Shown piece after piece: positions 16,605 through 24,457 of a stretch of DNA of 64,000 bases. The stretch is from Nitrincola sp048264025. GTDB lineage: Bacteria > Pseudomonadota > Gammaproteobacteria > Pseudomonadales > Balneatricaceae. The stretch spans positions 62,001 through 126,000 of the forward strand of contig NZ_JBLXDN010000006.1 in assembly GCF_048264025.1 (NCBI RefSeq). Reading direction: 5' to 3'. The notes under the pieces were generated by a model. That model saw only the letters and a list, made by a program, of their open reading frames with translations. It ran no database searches and was not told the origin of the DNA. A program made the position numbers and the translations under genes. Within the stretch, counting starts at the first letter, position 1. Every line of letters begins with the position of its first letter.

Positions 16605-17236
16605 ATTCTGCACAGCGTTTTTATCCGATTTTCGATTCATCTGACTGGCTGGAGCGCTTGCTGCCACAGGGCATCAAGCTGGCACAGTTGCGCATTAAAC
16701 ACACCGATCAGCCGTTGTTGCGTGCCGAGATCCGGCGCAGTTTGCAGCTGGCACGGCAGTATGGTGCGGCACTGGTGATCAATGATCACTGGCAGCTTGC
16801 GCTGGAAGAGGGTGCCGAGTGGTTGCACCTGGGGCAAGAGGATATAGAGCAGGCTGATGTGGCGGCGATTCGCAAGGCGGGTATGCGCTTGGGTATCAGT
16901 ACCCACAGTCATGCTGAGCTGGATACAGCGCTGAGCTATCAGCCGGATTATCTGGCGCTGGGCCCTGTGTATCCTACCCAGACCAAACAGATGCCCTGGG
17001 ACCCACAGGGACTGGCGCGCGTTTCAGAGTGGAAACAGCGCATAGGTAACACACCGCTTTGCGCTATCGGTGGCATCAGTCTGGAACGCGCCCCGGGTGT
17101 GTTTGCAGCGGGTGCTGACCTGATTGCCGTGGTCAGTGATATAACAGCAGCCGCCAATCCGGAAGCACGCGTGCAGGATTGGCTGGCGTTGGTGAGCGCA
17201 AACTCAGCATCAGAGGGCCTGGTTGATGAACACTAA
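16601..17236 (+). CDS. thiE: Thiamine-phosphate synthase ThiE
   Basis: This 211-residue barrel enzyme couples HMP pyrophosphate with thiazole phosphate to make thiamine phosphate. Recognisable blocks are LAQLRIKH, LVINDHWQLALEEGAEWLHLG (residues about 60-80), GISTHSHAEL, YLALGPVYPTQTK and CAIGGISLER. The length equals the Escherichia coli enzyme. It overlaps thiG by 4 bp at its start and thiD by 11 bp at its end, so it is translated within the same coupled unit. Confidence 0.95.
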   Translation: MNSAQRFYPIFDSSDWLERLLPQGIKLAQLRIKHTDQPLLRAEIRRSLQLARQYGAALVINDHWQLALEEGAEWLHLGQEDIEQADVAAIRKAGMRLGISTHSHAELDTALSYQPDYLALGPVYPTQTKQMPWDPQGLARVSEWKQRIGNTPLCAIGGISLERAPGVFAAGADLIAVVSDITAAANPEARVQDWLALVSANSASEGLVDEH

Positions 17237-18038
17237 TATCGCCAATGTACTGACCATTGCCGGTTCCGACAGCGGTGGCGGGGCCGGGATTCAGGCTGAT
17301 CTGAAGACCTTTAGTGCACTGGGTGTTTACGGCGCTTCGGTGATCTGTGCGCTGACCGCTCAGAATACCTGCGAGGTGCGTGATGTCTACCCGGTACCAC
17401 CTGCTTTTATTACCGCGCAGCTACAGGCGGTGTTTGATGATATCCAGATTGATGCCGTCAAAATTGGCATGTTGGGGGATGCGGCTACGGTGCACTGTGT
17501 GGCTGACCAGCTCCGCCAGATAAAACCCCAATGGCTGGTATTGGATCCGGTCATGATCGCCAAAAGTGGTGATCGTTTGCTCGCCAATGCCGCGGTTGAG
17601 GTGCTGCGTACTGAACTGATTCCACTGGCATCCCTGATCACGCCCAACCTGCCGGAAGCGGCGGTTTTGACCGGTTTGCCGGAACCTGACTCTATTGAGT
17701 CCATGTACGCCATCATGGATGCGCTGATAGCACTGGGTGCTGGCGCGGTGCTGTTAAAAGGCGGTCATTTGGAAAACAGTCAGATCTGTCACGACCTGTT
17801 GGCTGTGGCGGGTGAGGTACATCACTTTCAGGCGCCGCGTATCGCTACATTGAATACCCATGGTACAGGTTGCTCTATGGCATCCGCTATTACCGCGCTG
17901 TTAGCCCGTGGCAAGACGCTGCCTGAGGCTGTCGCCGAGGCCAAGCAATGGCTCAGTGGCACCATTGCGGCATCCAGCCAGTTAAGTGTCGGTCAGGGAC
18001 AGGGGCCGGTGCAGCATTTTTACCAGTTATGGCATTAA
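17226..18038 (+). CDS. thiD: Hydroxymethylpyrimidine / phosphomethylpyrimidine kinase ThiD
   Basis: This ribokinase-type enzyme phosphorylates HMP and then HMP phosphate to HMP pyrophosphate. The start motif TIAGSDSGGGAGIQADLKTF and the C-terminal anion-hole motif NTHGTGCSMASAI are diagnostic. I use the ATG at 17226, one codon inside a TTG that would also be possible. The 270-residue length is normal. A 67-bp gap with a hairpin separates it from thiC. Confidence 0.95.
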   Translation: MNTNIANVLTIAGSDSGGGAGIQADLKTFSALGVYGASVICALTAQNTCEVRDVYPVPPAFITAQLQAVFDDIQIDAVKIGMLGDAATVHCVADQLRQIKPQWLVLDPVMIAKSGDRLLANAAVEVLRTELIPLASLITPNLPEAAVLTGLPEPDSIESMYAIMDALIALGAGAVLLKGGHLENSQICHDLLAVAGEVHHFQAPRIATLNTHGTGCSMASAITALLARGKTLPEAVAEAKQWLSGTIAASSQLSVGQGQGPVQHFYQLWH

Positions 18039-18062
18039 TCCAGACTAACTCGCCTCACTACG

Positions 18063-18081
18063 GCTCATTCATTGAATGAGC
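18063..18081 (+). other. Hairpin between thiD and thiC
   Basis: Perfect 8-bp arms, GCTCATTC and GAATGAGC, surround a 3-base ATT loop about 25 bases after the thiD stop. No T-run follows, so it is not a typical intrinsic terminator. A role in mRNA processing, or in setting thiC expression apart from the upstream genes, is possible. There is no room for a second THI element here. Confidence 0.6.
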
Positions 18082-18105
18082 ACACTATAATAAAGGACCA
18101 AGACG

Positions 18106-19986
18106 ATGAATCAACATAACGCTCACTTAAGTCAGACTGCACAGGTTGATGCGCAATCTGTACAACCTTTTCCTAACTCACGCAAAGTCTACATAGAGGG
18201 CAGCCGCCCGGACATCCGTGTGCCGATGCGTGAAATCAGCCTGGCCGATACACCGACAGCCGCCGGGCCAGAATCCAATGCGCCTTTGTATGTCTACGAT
18301 ACCTCTGGCTTGTATACCGATCCCGATGCCAGCATCGATGTGCGCAAGGGCTTGCCTGCTCTGCGTGAGGCCTGGATAACCGAGCGTAACGATACTGAAT
18401 TGCTGGATGACCTGTCCTCTGAATATGGCCGGGGCCGAGCGGCCGATCTGCGTCTGGATACGCTGCGCTTTGATCTTCCGCGCAAACCACGTCGTGCTAA
18501 AGCCGGGCAGAATGTGACCCAGCTGCATTATGCGCGTCAGGGGATTATTACCCCGGAAATGGAGTTTATCGCCATCCGTGAGAATATGAAGCTGGCGAAA
18601 CAGCATGCGGATAATCCACTGTTGGCGCAGCAGCATCCGGGGCAGGCGTTTGGTGCCAAACTGCCGGATGAGATTACCCCCGAGTTTGTCCGCACTGAAG
18701 TGGCGGCTGGGCGCGCCATTATTCCCTGCAATATTAACCACCCTGAACTGGAACCGATGATTATCGGCCGGAATTTTCTGGTCAAGATCAACGGCAATAT
18801 CGGTAACTCCGCACTGACCTCGTCCATTGAAGATGAAGTGGAGAAAATGACCTGGGGAACCCGCTGGGGTGCCGATACCATCATGGATCTGTCTACCGGC
18901 AAGAACATTCATGAAACCCGTGAATGGATCCTGCGCAACTCACCTGTGCCCATCGGTACGGTACCCATTTATCAGGCACTGGAAAAAGTAAATGGAGTGG
19001 CTGAAGACCTCAACTGGGAGGTGTTCCGTGACACGCTGATTGAGCAGGCTGAGCAGGGCGTCGATTATTTCACCATTCATGCCGGTGTGTTGTTGCGCTA
19101 CGTGCCGATGACGGCCAAACGCATGACTGGCATTGTTTCACGGGGCGGCTCTATCCTGGCGAAGTGGTGTCTGGCGCATCATCAGGAAAACTTCCTGTAT
19201 ACCCATTTTGAAGAGATCTGTGAAATCTGCAAAGCCTATGATGTGGCCTTCTCTCTGGGTGACGGTTTGCGCCCTGGCTCGGTGTATGATGCCAACGATG
19301 AAGCCCAGTTTGCTGAACTGGAAACGCTGGGTGAGCTAACCAAAATTGCCTGGAAGCATGATGTGCAGGTGATGATAGAAGGCCCTGGGCACGTGCCGAT
19401 GCACATGATCAAAGAGAATATGGACAAGCAGATTGAAGTCTGTGATGAAGCGCCTTTCTACACTCTCGGCCCACTGACCACGGATATAGCGCCTGGTTAC
19501 GACCATATCACCTCCGGTATCGGTGCGGCGATGATTGGCTGGTATGGCTGTGCCATGCTCTGTTATGTCACACCCAAAGAACACTTGGGCCTGCCAAACA
19601 AGGATGATGTGAAGACTGGCATTATTACTTACAAAATAGCGGCTCATGCCGCCGACCTGGCTAAAGGTCATCCCGGTGCACAGATTCGCGACAACGCCAT
19701 GTCCAAGGCGCGTTTCGAATTCCGCTGGGAAGATCAGTTCAATATCGGCCTGGACCCGGATACCGCTCGCGCCTTCCATGATGAAACTCTGCCGAAGGAT
19801 TCTGCCAAGGTGGCGCATTTCTGCTCTATGTGCGGGCCGAAATTCTGTTCGATGAAGATCTCTCAGGAAGTGCGGGATCTGGATGCGGCCCAGATTGCGG
19901 CGATGCAGAATCATGCACAGCAAGGTATGCAGGAAAAATCAGCTGAGTTCAAGGCTACGGGTGCGGCGATCTATCATAAGGCCTAG
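18106..19986 (+). CDS. thiC: Phosphomethylpyrimidine synthase ThiC
   Basis: This radical-SAM enzyme rearranges aminoimidazole ribotide into HMP phosphate. The protein has 626 residues. The N-terminal ThiC-associated part contains RPDIRVPMREI, the barrel carries MTWGTRWGADTIMDLSTG and EGPGHVPMHMI, and the C-terminal cluster motif HFCSMCGPKFCSMK holds the three cysteines for [4Fe-4S]. An AAAGGA site precedes the ATG. Here thiC is last in the operon, whereas in many proteobacteria it is first or stands alone under its own riboswitch. Its regulation therefore probably depends on read-through from the riboswitch before thiO. Confidence 0.97.
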   Translation: MNQHNAHLSQTAQVDAQSVQPFPNSRKVYIEGSRPDIRVPMREISLADTPTAAGPESNAPLYVYDTSGLYTDPDASIDVRKGLPALREAWITERNDTELLDDLSSEYGRGRAADLRLDTLRFDLPRKPRRAKAGQNVTQLHYARQGIITPEMEFIAIRENMKLAKQHADNPLLAQQHPGQAFGAKLPDEITPEFVRTEVAAGRAIIPCNINHPELEPMIIGRNFLVKINGNIGNSALTSSIEDEVEKMTWGTRWGADTIMDLSTGKNIHETREWILRNSPVPIGTVPIYQALEKVNGVAEDLNWEVFRDTLIEQAEQGVDYFTIHAGVLLRYVPMTAKRMTGIVSRGGSILAKWCLAHHQENFLYTHFEEICEICKAYDVAFSLGDGLRPGSVYDANDEAQFAELETLGELTKIAWKHDVQVMIEGPGHVPMHMIKENMDKQIEVCDEAPFYTLGPLTTDIAPGYDHITSGIGAAMIGWYGCAMLCYVTPKEHLGLPNKDDVKTGIITYKIAAHAADLAKGHPGAQIRDNAMSKARFEFRWEDQFNIGLDPDTARAFHDETLPKDSAKVAHFCSMCGPKFCSMKISQEVRDLDAAQIAAMQNHAQQGMQEKSAEFKATGAAIYHKA

Positions 19987-20019
19987 TCAGAATAACCCAT
20001 AGACATGTAAGCTTAATTA

Positions 20020-20048
20020 TTGACAATAATAATCATTATTATTAATAA
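20020..20048 (+). promoter_or_regulatory. Promoter with overlapping Fur box
   Basis: A perfect 9-1-9 dyad, AATAATAATCATTATTATT (20025-20043), matches the layout of the Fur consensus. It overlaps a perfect TTGACA -35 element (20020-20025), and a weak -10 (TAATAA, 20043-20048) follows at 17 bp. Iron-loaded Fur bound here would block transcription of the ABC operon. The sequence match is strong; binding is inferred. Confidence 0.85.
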
Positions 20049-20081
20049 TGCGCGCTTATTTCTTTGTCTATGGAGTTGATG

Positions 20082-21233
20082 ATGTGTCATAAGATAGTAC
20101 GTAGTCTCAAACGTAGTATTTATCTTGCGTGTGTGGGTTTAAGTCTGGTGCTGGTTTCCCTGTCATCCCATGCTGAAACGAAGGTGATTAAGGACATACT
20201 TGGGCGCGAAGTCACCGTGCAGATGCCGTTGGAACGGGTTTTTCTCGGGTTTTACTACACCGACTATATGGCGATTGGTGGTGTAGAGGCCTTTGACAAG
20301 GTGGTTGGATTTTCCAAAGATGTCTGGACAGTTTGGACGCCAGCCAGTTGGGAGCTCTACAGTAGCCAACTGCCGCAGTTGAATGATATCCCGGATGTCG
20401 GCGAAGTCGAAGCCGGGACTTTTTCGCTGGAAAAACTGTTGTCGCTGAATCCAGATCTGGCTGTTCTGGCTGTTCTGGCTGATTGGCAATTCAAAGCATT
20501 AGGGCCTGATGTGGACCGTATAGAGGCCGCCGGAATTCCTGTTGTTGTGGTCGATTATAATGCTCAGACCTTGGACCGCCATTTGCAAAGTACGTTGATT
20601 TTGGGACAGATCACTGGTCAGGAAGCGCGTGCTCAGCAAATTGCGGATGAATATCAGGCCAATGTTGAAGAGGTTGCTCAGCGCATCGCTGCATCGGATC
20701 AGGCCAAGCCAAGAGTCTATGTTGAGTTTGGCAACAAGGGACCCGCTGAATACAGCTTTACCTATGGCAAAAATATGTGGGGTTCCGTGATCAACCTGGC
20801 CGGAGGTGACAATATTGCCACCCCCTTTGTTGAATGGTGGGGTCCTATGAATCCGGAACAGGTACTGGTGTCTAATCCTGAGGTGATTATTATCTCCGGA
20901 CGTGAAACTGAGTTAACTAAAAACCTGGAAGCCATGGTGCTGGGCGTTGGCATAGATCAGGCTGAGGCTGAACGTCGACTGCAGGGCTTCAGTCAACGGG
21001 CTGGCTGGAGTGAGCTGGATGCGATCAAGGACGGCCAGCTTTTTGGTGTCTATCAGGGAGCCTCCAGAACAATCGCCGACAGTGCGATGGTTCAGTATTT
21101 TGCCAAGGTTTTTTATCCTGAGCTGTTTGCTGATCTTGATCCACTACAGACTTATCTGGACTTCCATGCGGAATACCTTCCGGTAGTACCGCAAGGTACC
21201 TTCATGGTACATGCTGACCAAGCGGTACAGTAA
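20082..21233 (+). CDS. Iron-complex-type ABC transporter substrate-binding protein
   Basis: This is a periplasmic binding protein of the FecB/BtuF (TroA-like) class, 383 residues from the ATG at 20082. That start has GGAG 6 bases upstream and yields a clean signal peptide ending SLSSHA. The mature protein opens with VIKDILGREVTVQMPLERV, the usual family start, and has the lobe-2 features GGDNIATPF and NPEVIIISG. It sits behind a Fur-box promoter and before permease and ATPase genes, so it should deliver an iron chelate, or another metal chelate or cobalamin-like ligand, to the inner membrane. A small in-frame repeat encodes LAVLAVLAD. The ligand cannot be named. Confidence 0.88.
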   Translation: MCHKIVRSLKRSIYLACVGLSLVLVSLSSHAETKVIKDILGREVTVQMPLERVFLGFYYTDYMAIGGVEAFDKVVGFSKDVWTVWTPASWELYSSQLPQLNDIPDVGEVEAGTFSLEKLLSLNPDLAVLAVLADWQFKALGPDVDRIEAAGIPVVVVDYNAQTLDRHLQSTLILGQITGQEARAQQIADEYQANVEEVAQRIAASDQAKPRVYVEFGNKGPAEYSFTYGKNMWGSVINLAGGDNIATPFVEWWGPMNPEQVLVSNPEVIIISGRETELTKNLEAMVLGVGIDQAEAERRLQGFSQRAGWSELDAIKDGQLFGVYQGASRTIADSAMVQYFAKVFYPELFADLDPLQTYLDFHAEYLPVVPQGTFMVHADQAVQ

Positions 21234-21237
21234 TTCC

Positions 21238-22278
21238 ATGAAGCTAGAGACCTCTCTGCATAATGTTGTTGTTGCCCAACGTCATCTGGAAAGACGGCGT
21301 TGGCGCATCATCGCCATCTTCTGCGTCATCGCTGCTATCAGTCTGATTCTGGATATTGCCACTGGTCCGTCGATGCTCTCACCTAAAGCGGTGTTTATGG
21401 CACTGATCGGTTCAGACCAGATCGCAACCATGACCAAGGTGATCGTCTATGACATCCGCTTACCCACAGCATTGATGGCACTGGTTGTCGGGGCCGCATT
21501 AGGAGTGGGTGGTGCGGAAATCCAGACGTTGCTGAACAATCCCATGGCCAGCCCCTACACCCTTGGGCTGGCCGCCGCTGCAGGTTTAGGGGCGTCGTTG
21601 GTGATTGCCTTTGGAAGCTTTGGCTTGCCGTTGATGTTTGCCGTGCCGATAGGCGCTTTTCTGATGACCATGCTGGCATCTGCAGTGCTGTTTTTGTTTG
21701 CCTCCATGTCCCGGGTGTCTTCAGCCATGTTGGTGTTGGCCGGTATCGCCTTGCTGTTTTTGTTTCAGTCCTTGCTGTCATTGGTTCAGTATCTGTCGGC
21801 ACCCGAAGTCAGTCAGCAGATTCTGTTCTGGCTGTTTGGCAATCTGAGTAAAACAACCTGGACAAATCTGCTGATTACATCGGTGGTTGCTGGCATCTGT
21901 ATCACGCTGTTGTTACGTGATGCCTGGAAATTGACGGCTTTGCGACTGGGTGAAACTCGTGCGGCTACTTTGGGTGTGAATACACAGAAACTACGCCTCA
22001 CGGTGTTGTTTCTGGTGGCGGTGATGACCTCGGTTGCGATAAGTTTTGTCGGGGTGATTGGCTTTATCGGACTGGTGGCCCCGCATGTTGCGCGCCTGCT
22101 CGTTGGTGAAGATCAGCGTTATTTTGTACCCTTATCGATGGTCACTGGGGCTGCATTTCTGTCAGTCTCTTCGGTGCTTTCCAAAACCATTATCCCCGGG
22201 GCGTTGTTTCCGGTCGGTATAGTGACAGCGTTAGTCGGTGTGCCTTTCTTTTTCTGGATTATGCTGAGCAGGAAGTAA
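21238..22278 (+). CDS. Iron-complex-type ABC transporter permease (FecCD family)
   Basis: This polytopic inner-membrane permease of the FecCD/BtuC family has about 346 residues. The family signatures are present: RLPTALMALVVGAALGVGGAEIQ (around residues 75-97), NNPMASPYTLGLAAAAGLGA and the coupling motif GFIGLVAPHVARLLVGEDQR. I place the start at 21238, just after the binding-protein stop; a start at 21211 overlapping that gene is also possible, and both have weak ribosome-binding sites. The single permease would form a homodimer with two copies of the ATPase. Confidence 0.9.
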   Translation: MKLETSLHNVVVAQRHLERRRWRIIAIFCVIAAISLILDIATGPSMLSPKAVFMALIGSDQIATMTKVIVYDIRLPTALMALVVGAALGVGGAEIQTLLNNPMASPYTLGLAAAAGLGASLVIAFGSFGLPLMFAVPIGAFLMTMLASAVLFLFASMSRVSSAMLVLAGIALLFLFQSLLSLVQYLSAPEVSQQILFWLFGNLSKTTWTNLLITSVVAGICITLLLRDAWKLTALRLGETRAATLGVNTQKLRLTVLFLVAVMTSVAISFVGVIGFIGLVAPHVARLLVGEDQRYFVPLSMVTGAAFLSVSSVLSKTIIPGALFPVGIVTALVGVPFFFWIMLSRK

Positions 22279-22282
22279 GCGG

Positions 22283-23077
22283 ATGTGTCTTGAGATAGAA
22301 AATGTGACCATTATGCGGGGCGAGCACTGCACCGCTAAAGGGATCAGTGCAAGGTTTCATCCTGGCAAGCTGTACGCCATTCTGGGACCCAATGGAACGG
22401 GCAAATCGTCACTTCTGAAAGCCTTGTTTGGTGAGGTACGCATTGCTTCTGGCCGTATTCTTCAAGGCGGACAACCGCTGATGCCCAGGCGACTCGGGCC
22501 TTGGCGGCATTCGATAGGTTATATGCCGCAAGGCACAGAACTTGATGCGTCCTTGACGGTATTGGAGGTAGTTTTACTCGGGCAGATGGATGCGTTGCAT
22601 ATGCACGTCAGCGATGAGCAGATGCATAAAGCTTTGAGGCTCATGCAGCGTGTGGGCATAGCTGATCTAGCCCATCGTGACATTCAGAGTCTCAGTGGCG
22701 GGCAACGTCAGCTGGCGCTGTTTTGTCAGGTATTGCTCAGAGATCCACAGGTGCTTTTATTGGATGAGCCTGTCAGTGCCCTGGATATGCACCATCAGTT
22801 ATCACTTCTGAACCAGGTCTATCGGGAAACCCGCGATAGAAACCTGATTACCATTGCCGTACTACATGATTTGAGTCTGGCCGCGCAGTTTGCCGATGAG
22901 GTGCTGTTGTTGGGCAGCGGGAGTATTCAGGCATCCGGGACCCCAAAAGAGGTCTTTGATCCGGAGGTCATAGGACGCTTGTACGATGTTCAGGTTGAAT
23001 TATTACATGATAAATCAGGTGCGCCGGTAATCCGTCCGGTGCGTCCGCACTATGTTGATCAAGGAGTATTATTGTGA
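22283..23077 (+). CDS. Iron-complex-type ABC transporter ATPase (FecE/FepC-like)
   Basis: This 264-residue ATPase has Walker A GPNGTGKSSLL, signature LSGGQRQLALFCQVL, Walker B VLLLDEPVSALD and the H-loop VLHDLSLAAQ. AGGAAG lies 7 bases before the ATG, 4 bp after the permease stop. The last bases overlap the GTG start of the cupredoxin gene (GTGA), tying that unusual partner into the same operon. Confidence 0.92.
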   Translation: MCLEIENVTIMRGEHCTAKGISARFHPGKLYAILGPNGTGKSSLLKALFGEVRIASGRILQGGQPLMPRRLGPWRHSIGYMPQGTELDASLTVLEVVLLGQMDALHMHVSDEQMHKALRLMQRVGIADLAHRDIQSLSGGQRQLALFCQVLLRDPQVLLLDEPVSALDMHHQLSLLNQVYRETRDRNLITIAVLHDLSLAAQFADEVLLLGSGSIQASGTPKEVFDPEVIGRLYDVQVELLHDKSGAPVIRPVRPHYVDQGVLL

Positions 23078-23529
23078 AAATCAGTATCGGTGTTTTATTG
23101 ATCGTTTTGGGGTTCTGCTTACAGGCCCATGCCGAAGAACATCATGTGAAGATGCTTAATTTTGGAACCGATGGTGGGATGGTGTTTGAGCCAGGGTTTA
23201 TTCAGGTCAATCCAGGCGACAGCGTGACATTTTTGCCTGAAAATACCGGCCATAACGTTAAATCTCATAGCGTGCCGGTGGGTGCTTCTCCATGGCAGAG
23301 TGAGTTGGATGAGGCTTTTACCGTGACGCTCGATCAGGAAGGGGTGTATGTATACTATTGCCCACCTCACTTGATGATGAACATGGTGGGTGTGATTCAG
23401 GTAGGTGAGCAGGCGAATGCTGACAGTCGGGATGAGGTTACTGAGCAGGCTGAGCAATTAGGCCGTCGTGCATTTCAGAACTCTGCACGACTTGGCAGTT
23501 TGATGCAGCAGATCACTTGGTCTGAATAG
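23074..23529 (+). CDS. Periplasmic cupredoxin (pseudoazurin-like)
   Basis: This type-1 copper protein is exported by a 20-residue signal peptide ending QAHA. The pseudoazurin fold is recognisable from VKMLNFGTDGGMVFEPGFIQV, ENTGHNV and YYCPPHLMMNMVG. The copper ligands would be His60, Cys96, His99 and Met104, with the C-x2-H-x4-M spacing of pseudoazurin. A C-terminal tail of about 40 residues (helical, with QAEQLGRRAFQ) is longer than the two-helix end of known pseudoazurins. It starts at GTG, overlapping the ABC ATPase gene, with AAGGAG upstream. A copper electron carrier inside a Fur-box importer operon is unusual. It may reduce or handle metal released from the imported chelate; that is inference. 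Confidence 0.88.
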   Translation: MKISIGVLLIVLGFCLQAHAEEHHVKMLNFGTDGGMVFEPGFIQVNPGDSVTFLPENTGHNVKSHSVPVGASPWQSELDEAFTVTLDQEGVYVYYCPPHLMMNMVGVIQVGEQANADSRDEVTEQAEQLGRRAFQNSARLGSLMQQITWSE

Positions 23530-24389
23530 TGATCACCTTTACCACCTGTAAACGCTGGCCTTTGCCAGGGAAAGCATTGCAGCTAGTTTGCCAAGCGCTT
23601 GAGGCGAGAGGCCTGGCAGCTGACTGCGTGCCCTGGCAGGAAATGAATCACCAGCATTTTGCACAGTCTAAGGTAATATTACCCTTGGCGGCCTGGGACT
23701 ATAGTGAGTTTCCCGAGGCTTTCGTACAGTGGCTGAGTGAGGTGGCAGAGCAGGGTGTGAGTGTGCTCAATGCGCCTGAACTTATCCAATGGAATATGAA
23801 CAAACGCTATTTGCTGGAGCTGGCTGACAAAGGTGTTCACACCATCCCGACCCGATTGATTAAGACGGCTGATCCGGCTGAACTGAAGGCGGTTTTATCT
23901 GACTGTGGTTGGGATGAGGTAGTGCTTAAGCCAGCCTGCGGCCAAAGTGGTAATGGCGTACAGCGTTACTCGGCTGAGGCCTTGTCGCAAGCTAGGCTGA
24001 GTCAGCCGAGTTTTAATCAGGGATGGATAGTTCAGCCGTTCATGCCGGAAATACAGCAGATCGGTGAGGTTTCCCTGTGCTTCTTATGGGGTGAATATTC
24101 GCATGCTGTTAGGCGCATGCCGGCCACCGGCGAGTGGCGAGCTAATTCTCAGTATAATGTGGCTGTTAGCCTGTTTACGCCGGATGCTGATACGATCACT
24201 ACGGCCAGTAATATTTTACAGCAGCTACCCAGCGCAACAGCCTATGCCAGAGTTGATGGTTTGCTAACCAATGAAGGTTTTGTGCTCAGTGAGTTGGAGT
24301 TGATTGAACCGGCCTTATTCCTGGACCTGACACCGGTGGCAGTGGAAAAATTCTGTAGCGGTTTAGCGTATTTTGTGGGTCAGACTTAA
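23529..24389 (+). CDS. ATP-grasp domain protein, unknown substrate
   Basis: This 286-residue cytoplasmic protein has an ATP-grasp core: VVLKPACGQSGNGV (nucleotide-binding loop), GWIVQPFMPEI, GEVSLCFLWGEYSHAVRR and the C-terminal metal-binding stretch LSELELIEPALFLDL. The family resembles RimK/glutathione-synthetase-like ligases and the DcsG type, which join a carboxylate to an amine, thiol or similar group. The GTG start shares one base with the cupredoxin stop codon (TAGTG). Its place as last gene of an iron-type importer operon suggests it modifies the imported chelator or makes a small ligand. Its substrate is unknown. Confidence 0.8.
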   Translation: MITFTTCKRWPLPGKALQLVCQALEARGLAADCVPWQEMNHQHFAQSKVILPLAAWDYSEFPEAFVQWLSEVAEQGVSVLNAPELIQWNMNKRYLLELADKGVHTIPTRLIKTADPAELKAVLSDCGWDEVVLKPACGQSGNGVQRYSAEALSQARLSQPSFNQGWIVQPFMPEIQQIGEVSLCFLWGEYSHAVRRMPATGEWRANSQYNVAVSLFTPDADTITTASNILQQLPSATAYARVDGLLTNEGFVLSELELIEPALFLDLTPVAVEKFCSGLAYFVGQT

Positions 24390-24413
24390 GCGTTTTACGT
24401 CATTAATCTTTTC

Positions 24414-24444
24414 CAGAGGTGCTGTCGAAACCGACAGACCTCTG
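24414..24444. terminator. Hairpin between convergent genes
   Basis: A 13-bp stem (CAGAGGT plus CTGTCG against CGACAG plus ACCTCTG, with one bulged G) and an AAAC loop fill the 68-bp gap between the ATP-grasp gene and the TonB receptor gene, which converge here. It can act for both strands, although neither side has a clear U-run. Confidence 0.6.
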
Positions 24445-24457
24445 AGCCGTTCGATGC

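Noticed and set aside
18178..19923. Several long minus-strand open frames opposite thiC
   Set aside because: They arise from the codon bias of thiC on the other strand; none has a start signal or recognisable domain, and thiC is unambiguous.
20457..20481. Tandem CTGGCTGTT repeat in the binding-protein gene
   Set aside because: It is two to three copies in frame, encoding LAVLAV, and does not disturb the gene; too small to be a repeat element.
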